In this document: piece by piece, positions 44,112-53,967 of the stretch | Numbering within the stretch: the first letter of the stretch is position 1 | How the letters are laid out: every line of letters begins with the position of its first letter | NCBI GenBank assembly: GCA_002439875.1 | Contig: DJQB01000008.1 | Coordinates: 21,110 to 85,109, forward strand | Direction of reading: 5' to 3' | From: Bacteroidales bacterium UBA6397 | Lineage (GTDB): Bacteria; Bacteroidota; Bacteroidia; Bacteroidales; UBA932 | Length of the DNA: 64,000 bases | Notes under the pieces: model-generated | The model's database searches: none | Seen by the model: only the letters and a program-made list of their open reading frames with translations | What the model was told of the DNA's origin: nothing | Made by a program: the position numbers and the translations under genes

Positions 44112-45773
44112 CTATCGGGCGAAGCGGCGGACAAGGGTGGCTAGAAGAATAAGGGCGGACATAAGTGTGGAGAGACGTCCGATGAAGTCGCCGTGGATAA
44201 CGAAAAAGGTCTGCCCGTCACTCAGTCCTACTTTACCTTTCAGAACCTCCGGACACCACCAAGACGTGTGGGAAACAATCTTGCCGGACGGGTCGATGAT
44301 GGCTGAAATGCCGGTGTTGGCACTGCGGGCGATCCAGCGACGGGTTTCAATGGCGCGGAGACATGAATATGACAGATGCTGGACATAACCTGGGGTGTCA
44401 CCCCACCAGGCGTCGTTGGTGATCACGGCCAGAAGACGCGCGCCCTTGCGGACATATTCAGCGCAATACTCTCCGTAGACAGACTCATAGCAGACAGCGC
44501 AGCCCACCGGAATGGTTTCTCTGACATGCACATCCTCGGAGGATTCCGAATGTAGGCTGCCGGAAACAGAGTGAACGGGACTACCAGAGGCGTAGGCATA
44601 TTCATTGAAATGCAGAGTCCCGACCTCTTTCTGGCCGATGTTTCGGCCCATCACCCCCCCGAGCCAATCATCAATCTTGCAAAAGACAGCGGGATACGGG
44701 GTCATCTCCACAGCCACAACCAGCTTGCTTTTATGGAATATCTCCGGAAAACTGTAAGCGTCCAGCATCAAGGCTGAGTTGTGCGTCTCCATCCAGACCC
44801 CGTCTCCGACCCTGCGGGCTGTGTAGGACGGTCTGATGGCCTGTCTCAGATAAGTCCTCGAAGAAGCCCCGACAAGCAGGTTGGCGTTCGGATGTCCTTT
44901 CAAAAAAGAAGTAAGACGCTTGACAGTCAAACTGGAAGGCAGATCGTTTGTCACGACATCTCCGGTAAATGTCTCGGGAGCGGCCAATAGCACAGGCACG
45001 CTGTCAGGAATGTCAGCGAACTGACCGAGCAGCAGCTCATTCTGTTCTTCCTGCGTCATACCTCCGAATTTGTTGTACGGGTCGATGTTCGGCTGTGCGA
45101 TGACAACATCCAGCATCTCGTCAGACGGTTCCGGCTTCAGGTAAATCGACACGACCGGAGGAGCCACGAACAGGGTCAGAGTACCAAGCAGGGCCGCCGA
45201 CTTGGCCTTCCGGTTGAACGTCATCCAACGGCCGTCCGCTATGGATTCAAGAATCCCGAAGACACTGAGGTTCGCGGCCCAGACAAGTAGCGAGCCTCCG
45301 AGCGTGCCGGTATATTCATACCATTGGATCCATCCCGTCGTGCGCGCGAAAGCGTTGCCAAGCACGAGCCATGGCCAGCTGATCTGCGCGTCTGTGAGGT
45401 ACCATCGTTCCCAGGCGATCCAAGCGAAGGCCAGGAATATGTAAGGAAGCGAACCGCTGAGCCATTTGCGGCTCCAACGGAACAGTCCGAAGACAAGCGA
45501 CATCTGGAAGGCGTTGGCAAGAATGGCGAATATTCCTCCTCCAAGAGTGGCGTTGCAGACCCAGAATGTCGTGGCGGCGTTCCACAGCACAAAGCAGAGA
45601 TAGTGCCACCAGCAGAAACCTTTCATTCCGTCGCCTGTGGCAATGTCTTCCGCCCAGAGCAGCGGGACGAACGCGATCAACGACAGCCAACCCGTCCCGG
45701 GAACCAGGAACGGAACACTCAACATGGCCGATGACATGAGCACCAGCAGCAAAATTGTCAATTTTCTGGGCAT
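44112..45773 (-). CDS. lnt: Apolipoprotein N-acyltransferase
   Basis: 553 residues from ATG 45773; a longer reading to 45818 would overlap the next gene. Several N-terminal membrane helices precede the periplasmic nitrilase-fold domain. The Glu of the triad is in LLAAPETFTG and the Cys in CAVCYESVYGEY. It adds the third acyl chain to lipoproteins. A minus-strand TATCTTTGC ends 9 bases before the ATG, so its transcript has almost no leader. Confidence 0.93.
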   Translation of the reverse strand: MPRKLTILLLVLMSSAMLSVPFLVPGTGWLSLIAFVPLLWAEDIATGDGMKGFCWWHYLCFVLWNAATTFWVCNATLGGGIFAILANAFQMSLVFGLFRWSRKWLSGSLPYIFLAFAWIAWERWYLTDAQISWPWLVLGNAFARTTGWIQWYEYTGTLGGSLLVWAANLSVFGILESIADGRWMTFNRKAKSAALLGTLTLFVAPPVVSIYLKPEPSDEMLDVVIAQPNIDPYNKFGGMTQEEQNELLLGQFADIPDSVPVLLAAPETFTGDVVTNDLPSSLTVKRLTSFLKGHPNANLLVGASSRTYLRQAIRPSYTARRVGDGVWMETHNSALMLDAYSFPEIFHKSKLVVAVEMTPYPAVFCKIDDWLGGVMGRNIGQKEVGTLHFNEYAYASGSPVHSVSGSLHSESSEDVHVRETIPVGCAVCYESVYGEYCAEYVRKGARLLAVITNDAWWGDTPGYVQHLSYSCLRAIETRRWIARSANTGISAIIDPSGKIVSHTSWWCPEVLKGKVGLSDGQTFFVIHGDFIGRLSTLMSALILLATLVRRFAR

Positions 45774-45781
45774 AACAGTCT

Positions 45782-45790
45782 GCAAAGATA
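45782..45790 (-). promoter_or_regulatory. -7 box of lnt
   Basis: Minus-strand TATCTTTGC, 8 bases before the ATG at 45773. Implies a very short or absent 5' leader, and supports that start. Confidence 0.5.
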
Positions 45791-45795
45791 TAGTG

Positions 45796-48330
45796 TCAGA
45801 ACCTGAATTCCAAGCCAAAATTGATCACAAAGCGGTTGTCGTGCGGAACTTTCACACCATCCTTGACCTCGTAGCGGTGGGTCATTCTCCAGAAGGCATC
45901 GATCCGCAGGAATCTGAATATGTTCGTGACGCCGACTCCCATCTCGACGTAAGGCCTGTTCAGTTTTCCCATCTTCTCCGGGAAAAGCATCACTGAGCCG
46001 AACCCGTCATCGCCAGCGATTCCGTTGTTTTCTTTCCGGATCGTTCCGTAAGCCATCCTCAACGAAGCCACCTCCCTCCACTGCAATTTCTTCAGCAGCG
46101 GAATTTTCCCGAGGAAGAATCCCTTGAAATTGTGTTCCCAGAACAAGGTGGCCCAAAGATCAGAAGCGAATTCATAATAATCCATACATGCGAACGAATA
46201 CCTTGAGAATGTGTACGTTCCGTTGCCCTCATGAATCTTGAGCATCGGGTAAGGCACCCTGCCCACAACCGTACCGGTTTTCAGGTCAAATTTGGAAAGC
46301 CCCAGCGGCGGGATCGGGAGCGTGTAGTGAATCGACAGTTCTGGACGGAAGTAGGAATATTCATTCTTCCCTATTCCTTTTGTCGAACCAATGAAATCAA
46401 GTGTCACCACAGGGTACTTCGAGTACATGTAGTGCTTCTCGAACGTTCCTCTGGTGACTATCTCGTCCTTTGAGAAGCGAAGCTGCATGTGGGCCTGGTT
46501 GTACCCGACGGAGTTGAAGACCTTCCCGTCGGACGAGACCATCGGCACGAACATGTTCGAGAATATCCTGCGGCTTTCCAACGCGACGATCATGTTGAAA
46601 TTCTGGGACCATTCTTTCTGCCAGGAAAGGGCGTAGTCATTCACCATACTCATTTTCTGACTGTTGGCCTTCGCGAGAATCGAAGACATCAGGCTTCCGC
46701 TTCCGTAGACAGTCGGTCCCTTGCCAAGCTGCATCACATCGTGCTTGTAGGAAAGGGTCAGTTTGTCGGTAGGCTGGTTGTTGAACATGAACTCGAACGA
46801 ACCGCCGCCCTTCCAAGTCTTGTCCTTGAATCCGTAGGCGGCATAACCCATGACACGGAATTTTCGGCTGAGTTTCTTGGTCGTCCTGATTCCCAGCTGG
46901 ATGCGGTCGCCCTCCAGCTCATTGAAGCTGTAGACCGATGAGTACGGGCCGAGCCCGACATACTTGGTGTTCAGGAACCCGTTGACAATCATGTCCGCCA
47001 AGGCATAGACATCCTTGTAGAGCGGAACATTCTTGATGGAGTCAACCATATTGTAGATCCCCCGCTCCTTCTCGCTCAGCGGGTAAGGACGGACACTCTG
47101 CCAGTAGCTCTCGTCATTGTTGATGACATCCTTGTCCGCATGAACCTGGGCGTTGATGTCCTCCCTGTCGGCCTTGTAGGTGGTTGTAAAGTCCGGATTA
47201 GAGTAATCTATCTGTCTGTTGCCCAAGAATGTGACCATCTTGGAAGAATCCCGCGTGGTGAGCGAGAAATCCACGTACATCCTGTCCTGTTTGTAGAACC
47301 AAGTGGAATCCGGAAGCCTACGGTTCTCCACATCGATGGTCATGTCACGGACCCAGTTCACATTGGATTCTTTCTTGAGCCGCACGTGGATGTCGCGCAG
47401 CGCATATTCCTCGGCATCAATGGACATCTCCCCGTCGAACGTCGGCGATGAGACCCATTTGGACGGATGGAAACGGATCTTGTAGGTCTTGCGCCCCTCG
47501 ATCTGAAGGCTGTCGACCAGATAGTAGTTGTAGTAGGTCATCCCGGACGAGGCCAGCGGTGACGGAATCTCGACCTGGAAGATGTTGATGAAATTGTCGT
47601 AGAAGTTTGTCTTCACGTACATGTTGCCGGTGAACTGGGACAGTACCGGATTATTGTCCACTCCGGAGATTCTTGAGGCCTTGATGAGTTCCCTGTTTGA
47701 CGGAGGATCCTTCCGGTGATAGTACTTGGAGGCCGTCTCGGAGATCAGCACAGGAAGATAAGGATGACCGGACACGACGGACGTGTCCATATAGTCATAG
47801 ACAAACTTAAAATCCTTGGGCAGGAAAGTGCTGATCATCGGACTTTCCGGGTTGGTGACATCAAGCTCCATCTTCGTGTAGACATCGCAGCTGTACCTTG
47901 GACGCTTTTCCGGATTGTTCCGTCCCTTGGCTTCGTCGATCTTTCGAAGTATCGAACGCATGTAACGGTCATCCGGTTTCACCACAGCGGCGTTCAATTC
48001 GCTATGAATCGGTTTCAGTCTGAAGTTGATCTCATTGAAACTTCGCCTGTTTATTTTCCTGAATTGCTCCTCATAGCCAAGGATGGAGGCTGAAAGCACG
48101 CTTAACGTGTCTCGTGTCTCCAAAGAAAAGTAGCCGTCCATGTCGGCCGAGACCCCGACGGTGGAGTTCTTGAAATATATTCCCGCGAACGGAATCCCCT
48201 CACCTGTCGACGCGTCAACGACACGCCCTTTCACCTTCGTCGCCTGCGCCGAGGCGTCAGGGCTGAAGATGATGGTCAGGAGAATGGTTACATATAGGAT
48301 TCCGGATATGTGTCTTAAGTCGAATGTCAT
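45796..48330 (-). CDS. DUF5686 outer-membrane protein with carboxypeptidase-regulatory-like domain
   Basis: 844 residues from ATG 48330; a TTG thirteen codons upstream is unlikely. A signal peptide ends in SPDASAQ. The first domain (about 30-110) is a beta-sandwich carboxypeptidase D regulatory-like fold (KVKGRVVDASTGEGIPFAG). The remainder is a long barrel-like DUF5686 region, ending FVINFGLEFRF with the terminal Phe of outer-membrane proteins. Function is unknown, family common in Bacteroidota. The DUF4783 gene lies just upstream, and lnt downstream. Confidence 0.88.
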   Translation of the reverse strand: MTFDLRHISGILYVTILLTIIFSPDASAQATKVKGRVVDASTGEGIPFAGIYFKNSTVGVSADMDGYFSLETRDTLSVLSASILGYEEQFRKINRRSFNEINFRLKPIHSELNAAVVKPDDRYMRSILRKIDEAKGRNNPEKRPRYSCDVYTKMELDVTNPESPMISTFLPKDFKFVYDYMDTSVVSGHPYLPVLISETASKYYHRKDPPSNRELIKASRISGVDNNPVLSQFTGNMYVKTNFYDNFINIFQVEIPSPLASSGMTYYNYYLVDSLQIEGRKTYKIRFHPSKWVSSPTFDGEMSIDAEEYALRDIHVRLKKESNVNWVRDMTIDVENRRLPDSTWFYKQDRMYVDFSLTTRDSSKMVTFLGNRQIDYSNPDFTTTYKADREDINAQVHADKDVINNDESYWQSVRPYPLSEKERGIYNMVDSIKNVPLYKDVYALADMIVNGFLNTKYVGLGPYSSVYSFNELEGDRIQLGIRTTKKLSRKFRVMGYAAYGFKDKTWKGGGSFEFMFNNQPTDKLTLSYKHDVMQLGKGPTVYGSGSLMSSILAKANSQKMSMVNDYALSWQKEWSQNFNMIVALESRRIFSNMFVPMVSSDGKVFNSVGYNQAHMQLRFSKDEIVTRGTFEKHYMYSKYPVVTLDFIGSTKGIGKNEYSYFRPELSIHYTLPIPPLGLSKFDLKTGTVVGRVPYPMLKIHEGNGTYTFSRYSFACMDYYEFASDLWATLFWEHNFKGFFLGKIPLLKKLQWREVASLRMAYGTIRKENNGIAGDDGFGSVMLFPEKMGKLNRPYVEMGVGVTNIFRFLRIDAFWRMTHRYEVKDGVKVPHDNRFVINFGLEFRF

Positions 48331-48352
48331 TGTTTGGTCTGAATGGCTGGAA

Positions 48353-48757
48353 TCAACGGATCCTGTCAATCTTCAATTGCTGGATCTTGTACAGACCTCC
48401 GCAGTCGCTGACAAAGATTGTGACTTCGAAAACTTCACCGCCGGCGTTCAGGAAACCAAGGGCGTACTTCGCGTTTGAGCGGGAGGCCGTGTGCCGGATC
48501 TCGAACGAGCGGGGTGTATGATTGTCAAAGAAGGCTTTCAAAATCTGTTTCGCCTGATTCTTGCTGGAGTCGTTGGTCGTGGACATGATCGTGATCTCAA
48601 GATTGTCATCGAACCATACGGACAATCTTTCTGCATCGCCACGCCCAAGGTACTTCGCTATCGGAACGAAGACATCATAACTGTCAGCGGCGACATTGCC
48701 GTTGACGCAGGACAGCAGCATCGAGAAAGCCACTAGGATCTTTGCGAAAGCCATCAT
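48353..48757 (-). CDS. DUF4783 secreted protein
   Basis: 134 residues. A signal peptide (AKILVAFSMLLSCVNG) is followed by an NTF2-like fold: IAKYLGRGDAERLSVWFDDNLEI, AKQILKAFFDNHTPRSFEI and a C-terminal pair of strands. DUF4783 proteins of Bacteroidota look like non-catalytic NTF2-like carriers in the periplasm; no function is known. The gene ends 22 bases before the start of the DUF5686 gene and probably heads that transcript. Confidence 0.82.
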   Translation of the reverse strand: MMAFAKILVAFSMLLSCVNGNVAADSYDVFVPIAKYLGRGDAERLSVWFDDNLEITIMSTTNDSSKNQAKQILKAFFDNHTPRSFEIRHTASRSNAKYALGFLNAGGEVFEVTIFVSDCGGLYKIQQLKIDRIR

Positions 48758-48808
48758 AATAAAGATTTAAGTCGTTGCAAATTCCGAGCCACTTTTCCAA
48801 GAAGCTTT

Positions 48809-48841
48809 TTTGAAAAATCGGTCTGGCTTTGTTATTTTTGC
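48809..48841 (+). promoter_or_regulatory. rlmH promoter
   Basis: TTTG at 48809-48812, 20-base spacer, TATTTTTGC at 48833-48841; start codon 26 bases further on. Near-perfect consensus. Confidence 0.75.
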
Positions 48842-48866
48842 ATCCGGATAAAAAGTTGCCACATCT

Positions 48867-49340
48867 ATGAGAATCATCTTGCTGGCAGTCGGGAAAACCG
48901 ACATAGATTGGGTGCGGAAGGGTCTGGAGACATATACATCCAGACTTACACACTACGTGCCGTTCAATGTCACGGAGATCCCTGAGCTAAAGAACACCTC
49001 GGCACTTACCAAGCCACAGATCAAGGACAAGGAAGGAGAACTGATACTCAAGAACATAAAGCCGTCAGACAGGGTCATCCTACTGGACGAGCGCGGGAAA
49101 GAGTACCGTTCGGTCGAGTTCGCCGACGAGATACGGAAGATGACCCTCGGCGGTGGCAAAGATATTGTATTCGTAATCGGCGGCGCCTATGGCTTCTCCG
49201 AAGCGGTCTATGGCAGGTGCGACGGGAAGATGTCCCTTTCGAGGATGACATTCTCGCACCAGATGGTCAGGACAATATTCACTGAGCAGCTTTACAGGGC
49301 ATTCACGATAATCAAAGGGGAACCTTACCATCACGAATGA
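48867..49340 (+). CDS. rlmH: 23S rRNA (pseudouridine1915-N3)-methyltransferase RlmH
   Basis: 157 residues, SPOUT fold. The knot region is FVIGGAYGFSEAVYGRCDGK followed by LSRMTFSHQMVR and the C-terminal GEPYHHE. It methylates pseudouridine 1915 in helix 69 of 23S rRNA, using SAM. The stop overlaps the start of a large histidine kinase gene by 4 bases, so the two are translationally coupled. Confidence 0.96.
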   Translation: MRIILLAVGKTDIDWVRKGLETYTSRLTHYVPFNVTEIPELKNTSALTKPQIKDKEGELILKNIKPSDRVILLDERGKEYRSVEFADEIRKMTLGGGKDIVFVIGGAYGFSEAVYGRCDGKMSLSRMTFSHQMVRTIFTEQLYRAFTIIKGEPYHHE

Positions 49341-52300
49341 ACATCAGGTTTGGCATAAGGAACTGTCTGGCAGGAGGGTTTTTGGCATTCGCCGTCACCC
49401 TTCTGGTGTTCTCGCTGTCAGTCAGCAAACTTCCCGGCAATACGGAAAGGGAGGCGGCGAAAGTCAGCAGGAACGTTTCCTGGAGGATGCACCTCCTTGA
49501 TGAATATATCAGTTCAGCGCTTACCGCTGACCGCCGCGTCTGGGCCGGCCACAATGACGTGCCTTCCGACATGGTCATCTACAGGTATATTGATGACACC
49601 CTGCAATCGTGGAGCAACCAGTTCCCTGTAAGGAATGACGACATCGCCTCAAGAATAGTGTTTCCCCGCCTGTCCAAGCCGAGGGACAGCATATACTCAC
49701 CCCTCGCCGAAATCTCCGAGGAGGTATCGTTTGTAAACTACGGGCAGAAATGGTATCTTGTGAAATCCGAGAGTCTGGGCAGCAGGAAAGTGATAGCGGG
49801 TCTTGAGATAGTCGATTCGATGTCCGACGAGAGTCCGAACGGGGTTAACGTGAAGCTTGGCCTTGGGCGGAACTACACCATTGTCCCATTGTCAGAAAGC
49901 AGCGGATCAGTGGCGATAATCGACGGCAAGCCTGTGTTCAAGATTATGGCGGACTCCGTCATAGGGCGGTCCGTCGCGACTCATTCCACGATGATCTGGT
50001 TCGCCATCACCTGCTTCATCATCGCGTCATTGCTGCACCTTGCCGAGAAAAAAAGCCTGAAAAGACTCCTGCTTGTCCTGGCCGGTCTATTCGCCGTAAT
50101 CATCGCGACTTACCTCTGGGGCGAGAACATGAAAAACAGTTCCCGTCTCTTTTCCCCGACAGTCTACGCTGACGGACAACTGTTCAATTCGCTGGGCGCA
50201 GTGCTTATAGTGTCCCTGCTCATCGTCCTTAGCGTCGGCTGCACCTTCGTGACAAGAAACGACATATTCAGAAAAATCCTAAAGACAAGACACATCAGAC
50301 GGACTTTGGGACTTTACGCCGCCTGCATATTCATTCTCATCGCCGGCGTTCTCGTCTTCGTCCATGTGACTTTCAGAAGCATCATACTGAACTCGAACAT
50401 CTCGCTTGAGCTCTACCGCCTGAATGACATCAACATATTCAGTCTCCTGGTCTACATGACCCTGATCTGTCTGCTGATGACCATCCCGCTCCTGATGCAG
50501 ATGCTTATGCCGGCGCTGAAACACCTTTTTGGCCTGAGGCACGACCTCTTCTCCGCCGGAAGCAGAACAATCACGGCCATTGTCTTCGCCGCTTACATGG
50601 TGGCGATGGCCGGCACACTTGGATTCCGCAAGGAACAGAACAGGATCAACGTGTGGGCGAACAGACTGTCCATCGAAAGGGACATAAGCCTCGAGCTTGA
50701 ACTCCGAAGAGTGGAGGATAAGATTGCCTCCGACCAGCTCATTTCCACTCTGTCCGCGATTCCTAAAAGCAACAGCACAATCCTTAACAGGATAATCGAG
50801 AGCTATATGCCGACGGCCTCACAAGACTACGACATCATGGTCGAGCTATTTCCGGAAAACGAGAAGGACAAAGGGGTCATAGCCTACTTCACCGAGATGG
50901 CCACCAGAGGCATTCCAATCTCCAACGAATCCCATTTCAGATACACGCGGGATGCCATAGGCCACAGCCTGTACGCCGGAAGTTTCGCCTACTACAACTA
51001 TGGCAGCGGTGTGACAATGATGCTCATCCGTGTGTCTCCAAAGTCGAATCGCGAGAACAAGGGTTACGCCAGGTTGCTCGGCTACTCCGCACCAGGAGAT
51101 GTGCTGATCCCACCAAGGTACTCCTACGCCAAGTATTCCGGCAAGAACCTGACATCCTACAAAGGCAACTATCCCTACCCTACAATCGTGGACGAGGATC
51201 TTGAGGAAGAGATCAACGAAGCCGAGGACGGAGTCGTACGGAAGAATGGCTACACTCACTTTGTCAACAACGTCTCCGACGATGACCTTATAATAGTCTC
51301 AAGGCCAAAGACCGAGGATTTCACCTATTTAGTGTCGTTCCTGTTTCTGACCCTGATCTTCTACTTTTGCCTGACCCTTCTGACACTGACGCGCATCCAT
51401 CCTAAACTCCGGGAAAGCAACTACTACAAGTCAAGGATCAATGCGGCCATGCTTATGGCGCTGGTCATGACGCTCATCGCCCTGGCAAGCGTCAGTGTAC
51501 TGTTCGTCTATAGAAGGAACAACGCTAACCTTAAATCCTCGATGGCGGACAAGGTCAACTCGCTCCAGACACTGCTTCAGGCCAGATGCCGTTATGTCTT
51601 GGACTTCACGGACTTCAGCGCGCAGGAGGCGTCAATGATTCTGGAGGACATCAGCAACACGATGAAGTCCGACATCACCCTCTACACAACCAGCGGCAAG
51701 GAGTTCCGCTCCACCACTCCGGAAGTGTTCGACATGATGCTAATGGGATACAGAATGAATCCCGACGCTTTCGAGAACATCATTTACAAGAACAAGAGGT
51801 ATTACATAGGCAAAGAGAACATAGGCTCCAAACGGACATATTTCCTCTACGCGCCGGTGTTCAACGGTCAGGGCAGGATGATCGCGATCTTGTGCTCGCC
51901 GTTCACAGACGAGAGTTTCGACTTCAAGTCGGAGGCTGTGCTCCACTCGATCTCTATAGTGACAGTGTTCATGATACTGTTGCTGTTGGCAAGGTCAATC
52001 ACAGCGAAGGCGGTAGACAAGATGTTCAAGCCTCTCTCCGAGATGGGCCGTAAGATGAACGAGGCGAACATCAACAATCTCGAATATATCGTCTATGAGC
52101 GTGATGACGAGGTCGCGCGGCTTGTCCGGGCCTACAACCTGATGGTACATGACCTATACAACTCCACCAGAAAACTGACCCAGGCGGAAAGGGATAAGGC
52201 ATGGGCAACCATGGCGCGTCAGGTGGCCCATGAAATAAAGAATCCGCTGACACCTATAAAACTCCAGATCCAAAGGCTGATCAGGATGAAGAGGAACGGC

Positions 52301-52891
52301 AATCCTGCCTGGACAGAGAGATTCGACGAGATTTCCAAGGAGGTCCTCAAGCAGATTGACCTGCTCGCGGACACGGCCAACGAGTTCTCCACGTTTGCGA
52401 AGCTCTACACCGAGGAGCCGGTCGAGATCAATCTGGACAAACTCCTGAGAGAAGAGATCGACCTGTTTGACAGCAGGGACAACATAAGGTTCTCCTACAT
52501 GGGGCTTGAAAACGCCACTGTCACAGGACCCAAGCCACAGCTTACACGCGTGTTCGCCAATCTGATCAACAATGCGGTGCAGGCAATAGAAAACGCTCAG
52601 GCTGAAGCGGCAGACAAGGGAGAGGAACCATTACTTGGAAAAATCGTGGTATCACTGCGACTGTCTTCCAAGGAAGGATTCTATGACATTGTCTTCGAGG
52701 ACAACGGGCCTGGGGTCAGCGACGAGAACCGTTCAAGGCTGTTCACGCCGAACTTCACGACAAAGAGCAACGGCACCGGCCTTGGACTATCGATATGCAG
52801 AAACATTCTTGAGAAATGCAACGGTGAGATTTTTTACTCCAAATCCTTCTTGCTCAAAGGAGCATGCTTCACGGTAAGGTTTCCACGCTGA
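49337..52891 (+). CDS. Very large NtrY-like sensor histidine kinase
   Basis: 1184 residues. An N-terminal membrane helix and an outside loop (about 25-215) are followed by a group of helices (about 217-440). A second large extracytoplasmic region runs to about 665. Further membrane segments and a sensor region precede a HAMP-like linker near 880. The kinase core carries the H-box VAHEIKNPLTPIK near residue 968, N-box NLINNAVQAIENA near 1080, and G-boxes DNGPGVS and GTGLGLSICR. No response regulator gene lies next to it. Coupled to rlmH by a 4-base overlap, a linkage I cannot explain. Confidence 0.88.
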   Translation: MNIRFGIRNCLAGGFLAFAVTLLVFSLSVSKLPGNTEREAAKVSRNVSWRMHLLDEYISSALTADRRVWAGHNDVPSDMVIYRYIDDTLQSWSNQFPVRNDDIASRIVFPRLSKPRDSIYSPLAEISEEVSFVNYGQKWYLVKSESLGSRKVIAGLEIVDSMSDESPNGVNVKLGLGRNYTIVPLSESSGSVAIIDGKPVFKIMADSVIGRSVATHSTMIWFAITCFIIASLLHLAEKKSLKRLLLVLAGLFAVIIATYLWGENMKNSSRLFSPTVYADGQLFNSLGAVLIVSLLIVLSVGCTFVTRNDIFRKILKTRHIRRTLGLYAACIFILIAGVLVFVHVTFRSIILNSNISLELYRLNDINIFSLLVYMTLICLLMTIPLLMQMLMPALKHLFGLRHDLFSAGSRTITAIVFAAYMVAMAGTLGFRKEQNRINVWANRLSIERDISLELELRRVEDKIASDQLISTLSAIPKSNSTILNRIIESYMPTASQDYDIMVELFPENEKDKGVIAYFTEMATRGIPISNESHFRYTRDAIGHSLYAGSFAYYNYGSGVTMMLIRVSPKSNRENKGYARLLGYSAPGDVLIPPRYSYAKYSGKNLTSYKGNYPYPTIVDEDLEEEINEAEDGVVRKNGYTHFVNNVSDDDLIIVSRPKTEDFTYLVSFLFLTLIFYFCLTLLTLTRIHPKLRESNYYKSRINAAMLMALVMTLIALASVSVLFVYRRNNANLKSSMADKVNSLQTLLQARCRYVLDFTDFSAQEASMILEDISNTMKSDITLYTTSGKEFRSTTPEVFDMMLMGYRMNPDAFENIIYKNKRYYIGKENIGSKRTYFLYAPVFNGQGRMIAILCSPFTDESFDFKSEAVLHSISIVTVFMILLLLARSITAKAVDKMFKPLSEMGRKMNEANINNLEYIVYERDDEVARLVRAYNLMVHDLYNSTRKLTQAERDKAWATMARQVAHEIKNPLTPIKLQIQRLIRMKRNGNPAWTERFDEISKEVLKQIDLLADTANEFSTFAKLYTEEPVEINLDKLLREEIDLFDSRDNIRFSYMGLENATVTGPKPQLTRVFANLINNAVQAIENAQAEAADKGEEPLLGKIVVSLRLSSKEGFYDIVFEDNGPGVSDENRSRLFTPNFTTKSNGTGLGLSICRNILEKCNGEIFYSKSFLLKGACFTVRFPR

Positions 52892-52899
52892 CAGGTCGC

Positions 52900-53493
52900 C
52901 TACAGAATCAGCATCAGAGCGCAGATGACAAGCGCCGCGGCAAGGATCACGTCGATGACACGGCCATGTCTTTCCGTCAGGCTGTTCAGTGCGGATCCGG
53001 CCACAAGCCAGACCAGATTGGCGACAGGCCCCGCCAAAACAAGAACGAGTCCAACCTTGGCCAGTTCAATAAGGGAACTTGAATATGGCAGCACGAACGT
53101 CCCAAGAGCGGTCAGACAGAACATCCAGACCTTGGCGTTGGTGACCTCTATGACAAATCCCGTCCTGACATTACAAGACTTCACCATCTCCTCCTTTGAC
53201 TGTCCGGACTTGACCACAATCATGATCGCCAGACAGACCATGTAGATCGCACCGGCATAGGAAAGCCATTTGACATAGGGTCCAAGGGCGTCTCCAAGGA
53301 AATGAGTGGCAAGTACAAGCGACGTGTCTATGATCAGAAAACCAATCACAAAGCCCCACCAAACCCTTATCGCGTTCCTTCGGCCGAAATGGATGCCGGA
53401 ATGGAATGCGCATAGATTGGACGGGCCTGGTGTATAGCCCAGCGCAAGAATGTAAAGCAACAATGACGGCAACAACTGTGATGGCATAATCAT
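52900..53493 (-). CDS. LysE/RhtB-family exporter
   Basis: 197 residues, six membrane helices. The family start is seen as ALGYTPGPSNLCAF, close to the usual GPxP motif, and VTNAKVWMFCLTALGTF marks the second half. LysE proteins export amino acids or their analogues; the substrate is unknown. It ends 8 bases from the convergent histidine kinase gene. An ATG at 53487 is an alternative start. Confidence 0.85.
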   Translation of the reverse strand: MIMPSQLLPSLLLYILALGYTPGPSNLCAFHSGIHFGRRNAIRVWWGFVIGFLIIDTSLVLATHFLGDALGPYVKWLSYAGAIYMVCLAIMIVVKSGQSKEEMVKSCNVRTGFVIEVTNAKVWMFCLTALGTFVLPYSSSLIELAKVGLVLVLAGPVANLVWLVAGSALNSLTERHGRVIDVILAAALVICALMLIL

Positions 53494-53550
53494 GCATAGG
53501 CCGCCGAGCCTGTCAACGCGACATTTATAATTGATTTCACACGTGCGCTC

Positions 53551-53592
53551 ACTTCGACGGGTTCAGTGGCCGTCGGCAGGCTCAGTGACCAC
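53551..53592. repeat. Dispersed repeat copies
   Basis: CACTTCGACGGGTTCAGTGG and CGGCAGGCTCAGTGACC, two diverged copies side by side between the LysE gene and the tRNA. Confidence 0.65.
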
Positions 53593-53672
53593 ACGTCCCA
53601 CGAATTTAACCAGAATATTCAAATAATCCAAATAAAACAAAAGAGACCTACCGTTGTGGCAAGCCTCCTTTG

Positions 53673-53744
53673 TAGTCCCAATAGGAATCGAACCTATATT
53701 TAAGGTTTAGGAAACCTCCGTTCTATCCGTTGAACTATGGGACC
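53673..53744 (-). tRNA. tRNA-Arg (CCT)
   Basis: 72 bases on the minus strand. Acceptor GGTCCCA pairs with TGGGACT (last pair G-U); D-stem GTTC/GAAC; anticodon stem GAGGT/ACCTT with loop TTCCTAA, giving anticodon CCT for AGG codons; T-stem ATAGG/CCTAT with loop TTCGATT. Discriminator is A. CCA is not encoded. Confidence 0.95.
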
Positions 53745-53764
53745 ATTAGTATCCACCGAAGAGA

Positions 53765-53947
53765 CTACTCCGCGCTCTTCTCGATGATCTGACGTCCTCT
53801 GTAATAACCACACTCTGGGCAAATGTGATGATACATCACTGTTGCGCCACAGTTAGGGCAGGTAGCGAGAGTAGGAACCGGAGCGAAGTCATGAGTCCTT
53901 CTCTTGTCTCTTCTCTGCTTTGAGACTTTGTGTTTCGGATGTGCCAT
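53765..53947 (-). CDS. rpmF: 50S ribosomal protein L32
   Basis: 60 residues. The family start AHPKHKVSKQRRDKRRTHD and the four-Cys zinc ribbon CPNCG...CPECG are complete. Follows a DUF177 gene, the standard rpmF neighbour in many bacteria. Confidence 0.97.
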   Translation of the reverse strand: MAHPKHKVSKQRRDKRRTHDFAPVPTLATCPNCGATVMYHHICPECGYYRGRQIIEKSAE

Positions 53948-53967
53948 AGTTAAATATTCTTTAATTA

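Noticed and set aside
45774..45818. Longer N terminus for Lnt
   Set aside because: It would include the -7 box and overlap the DUF5686 stop; ATG 45773 begins the first membrane helix.
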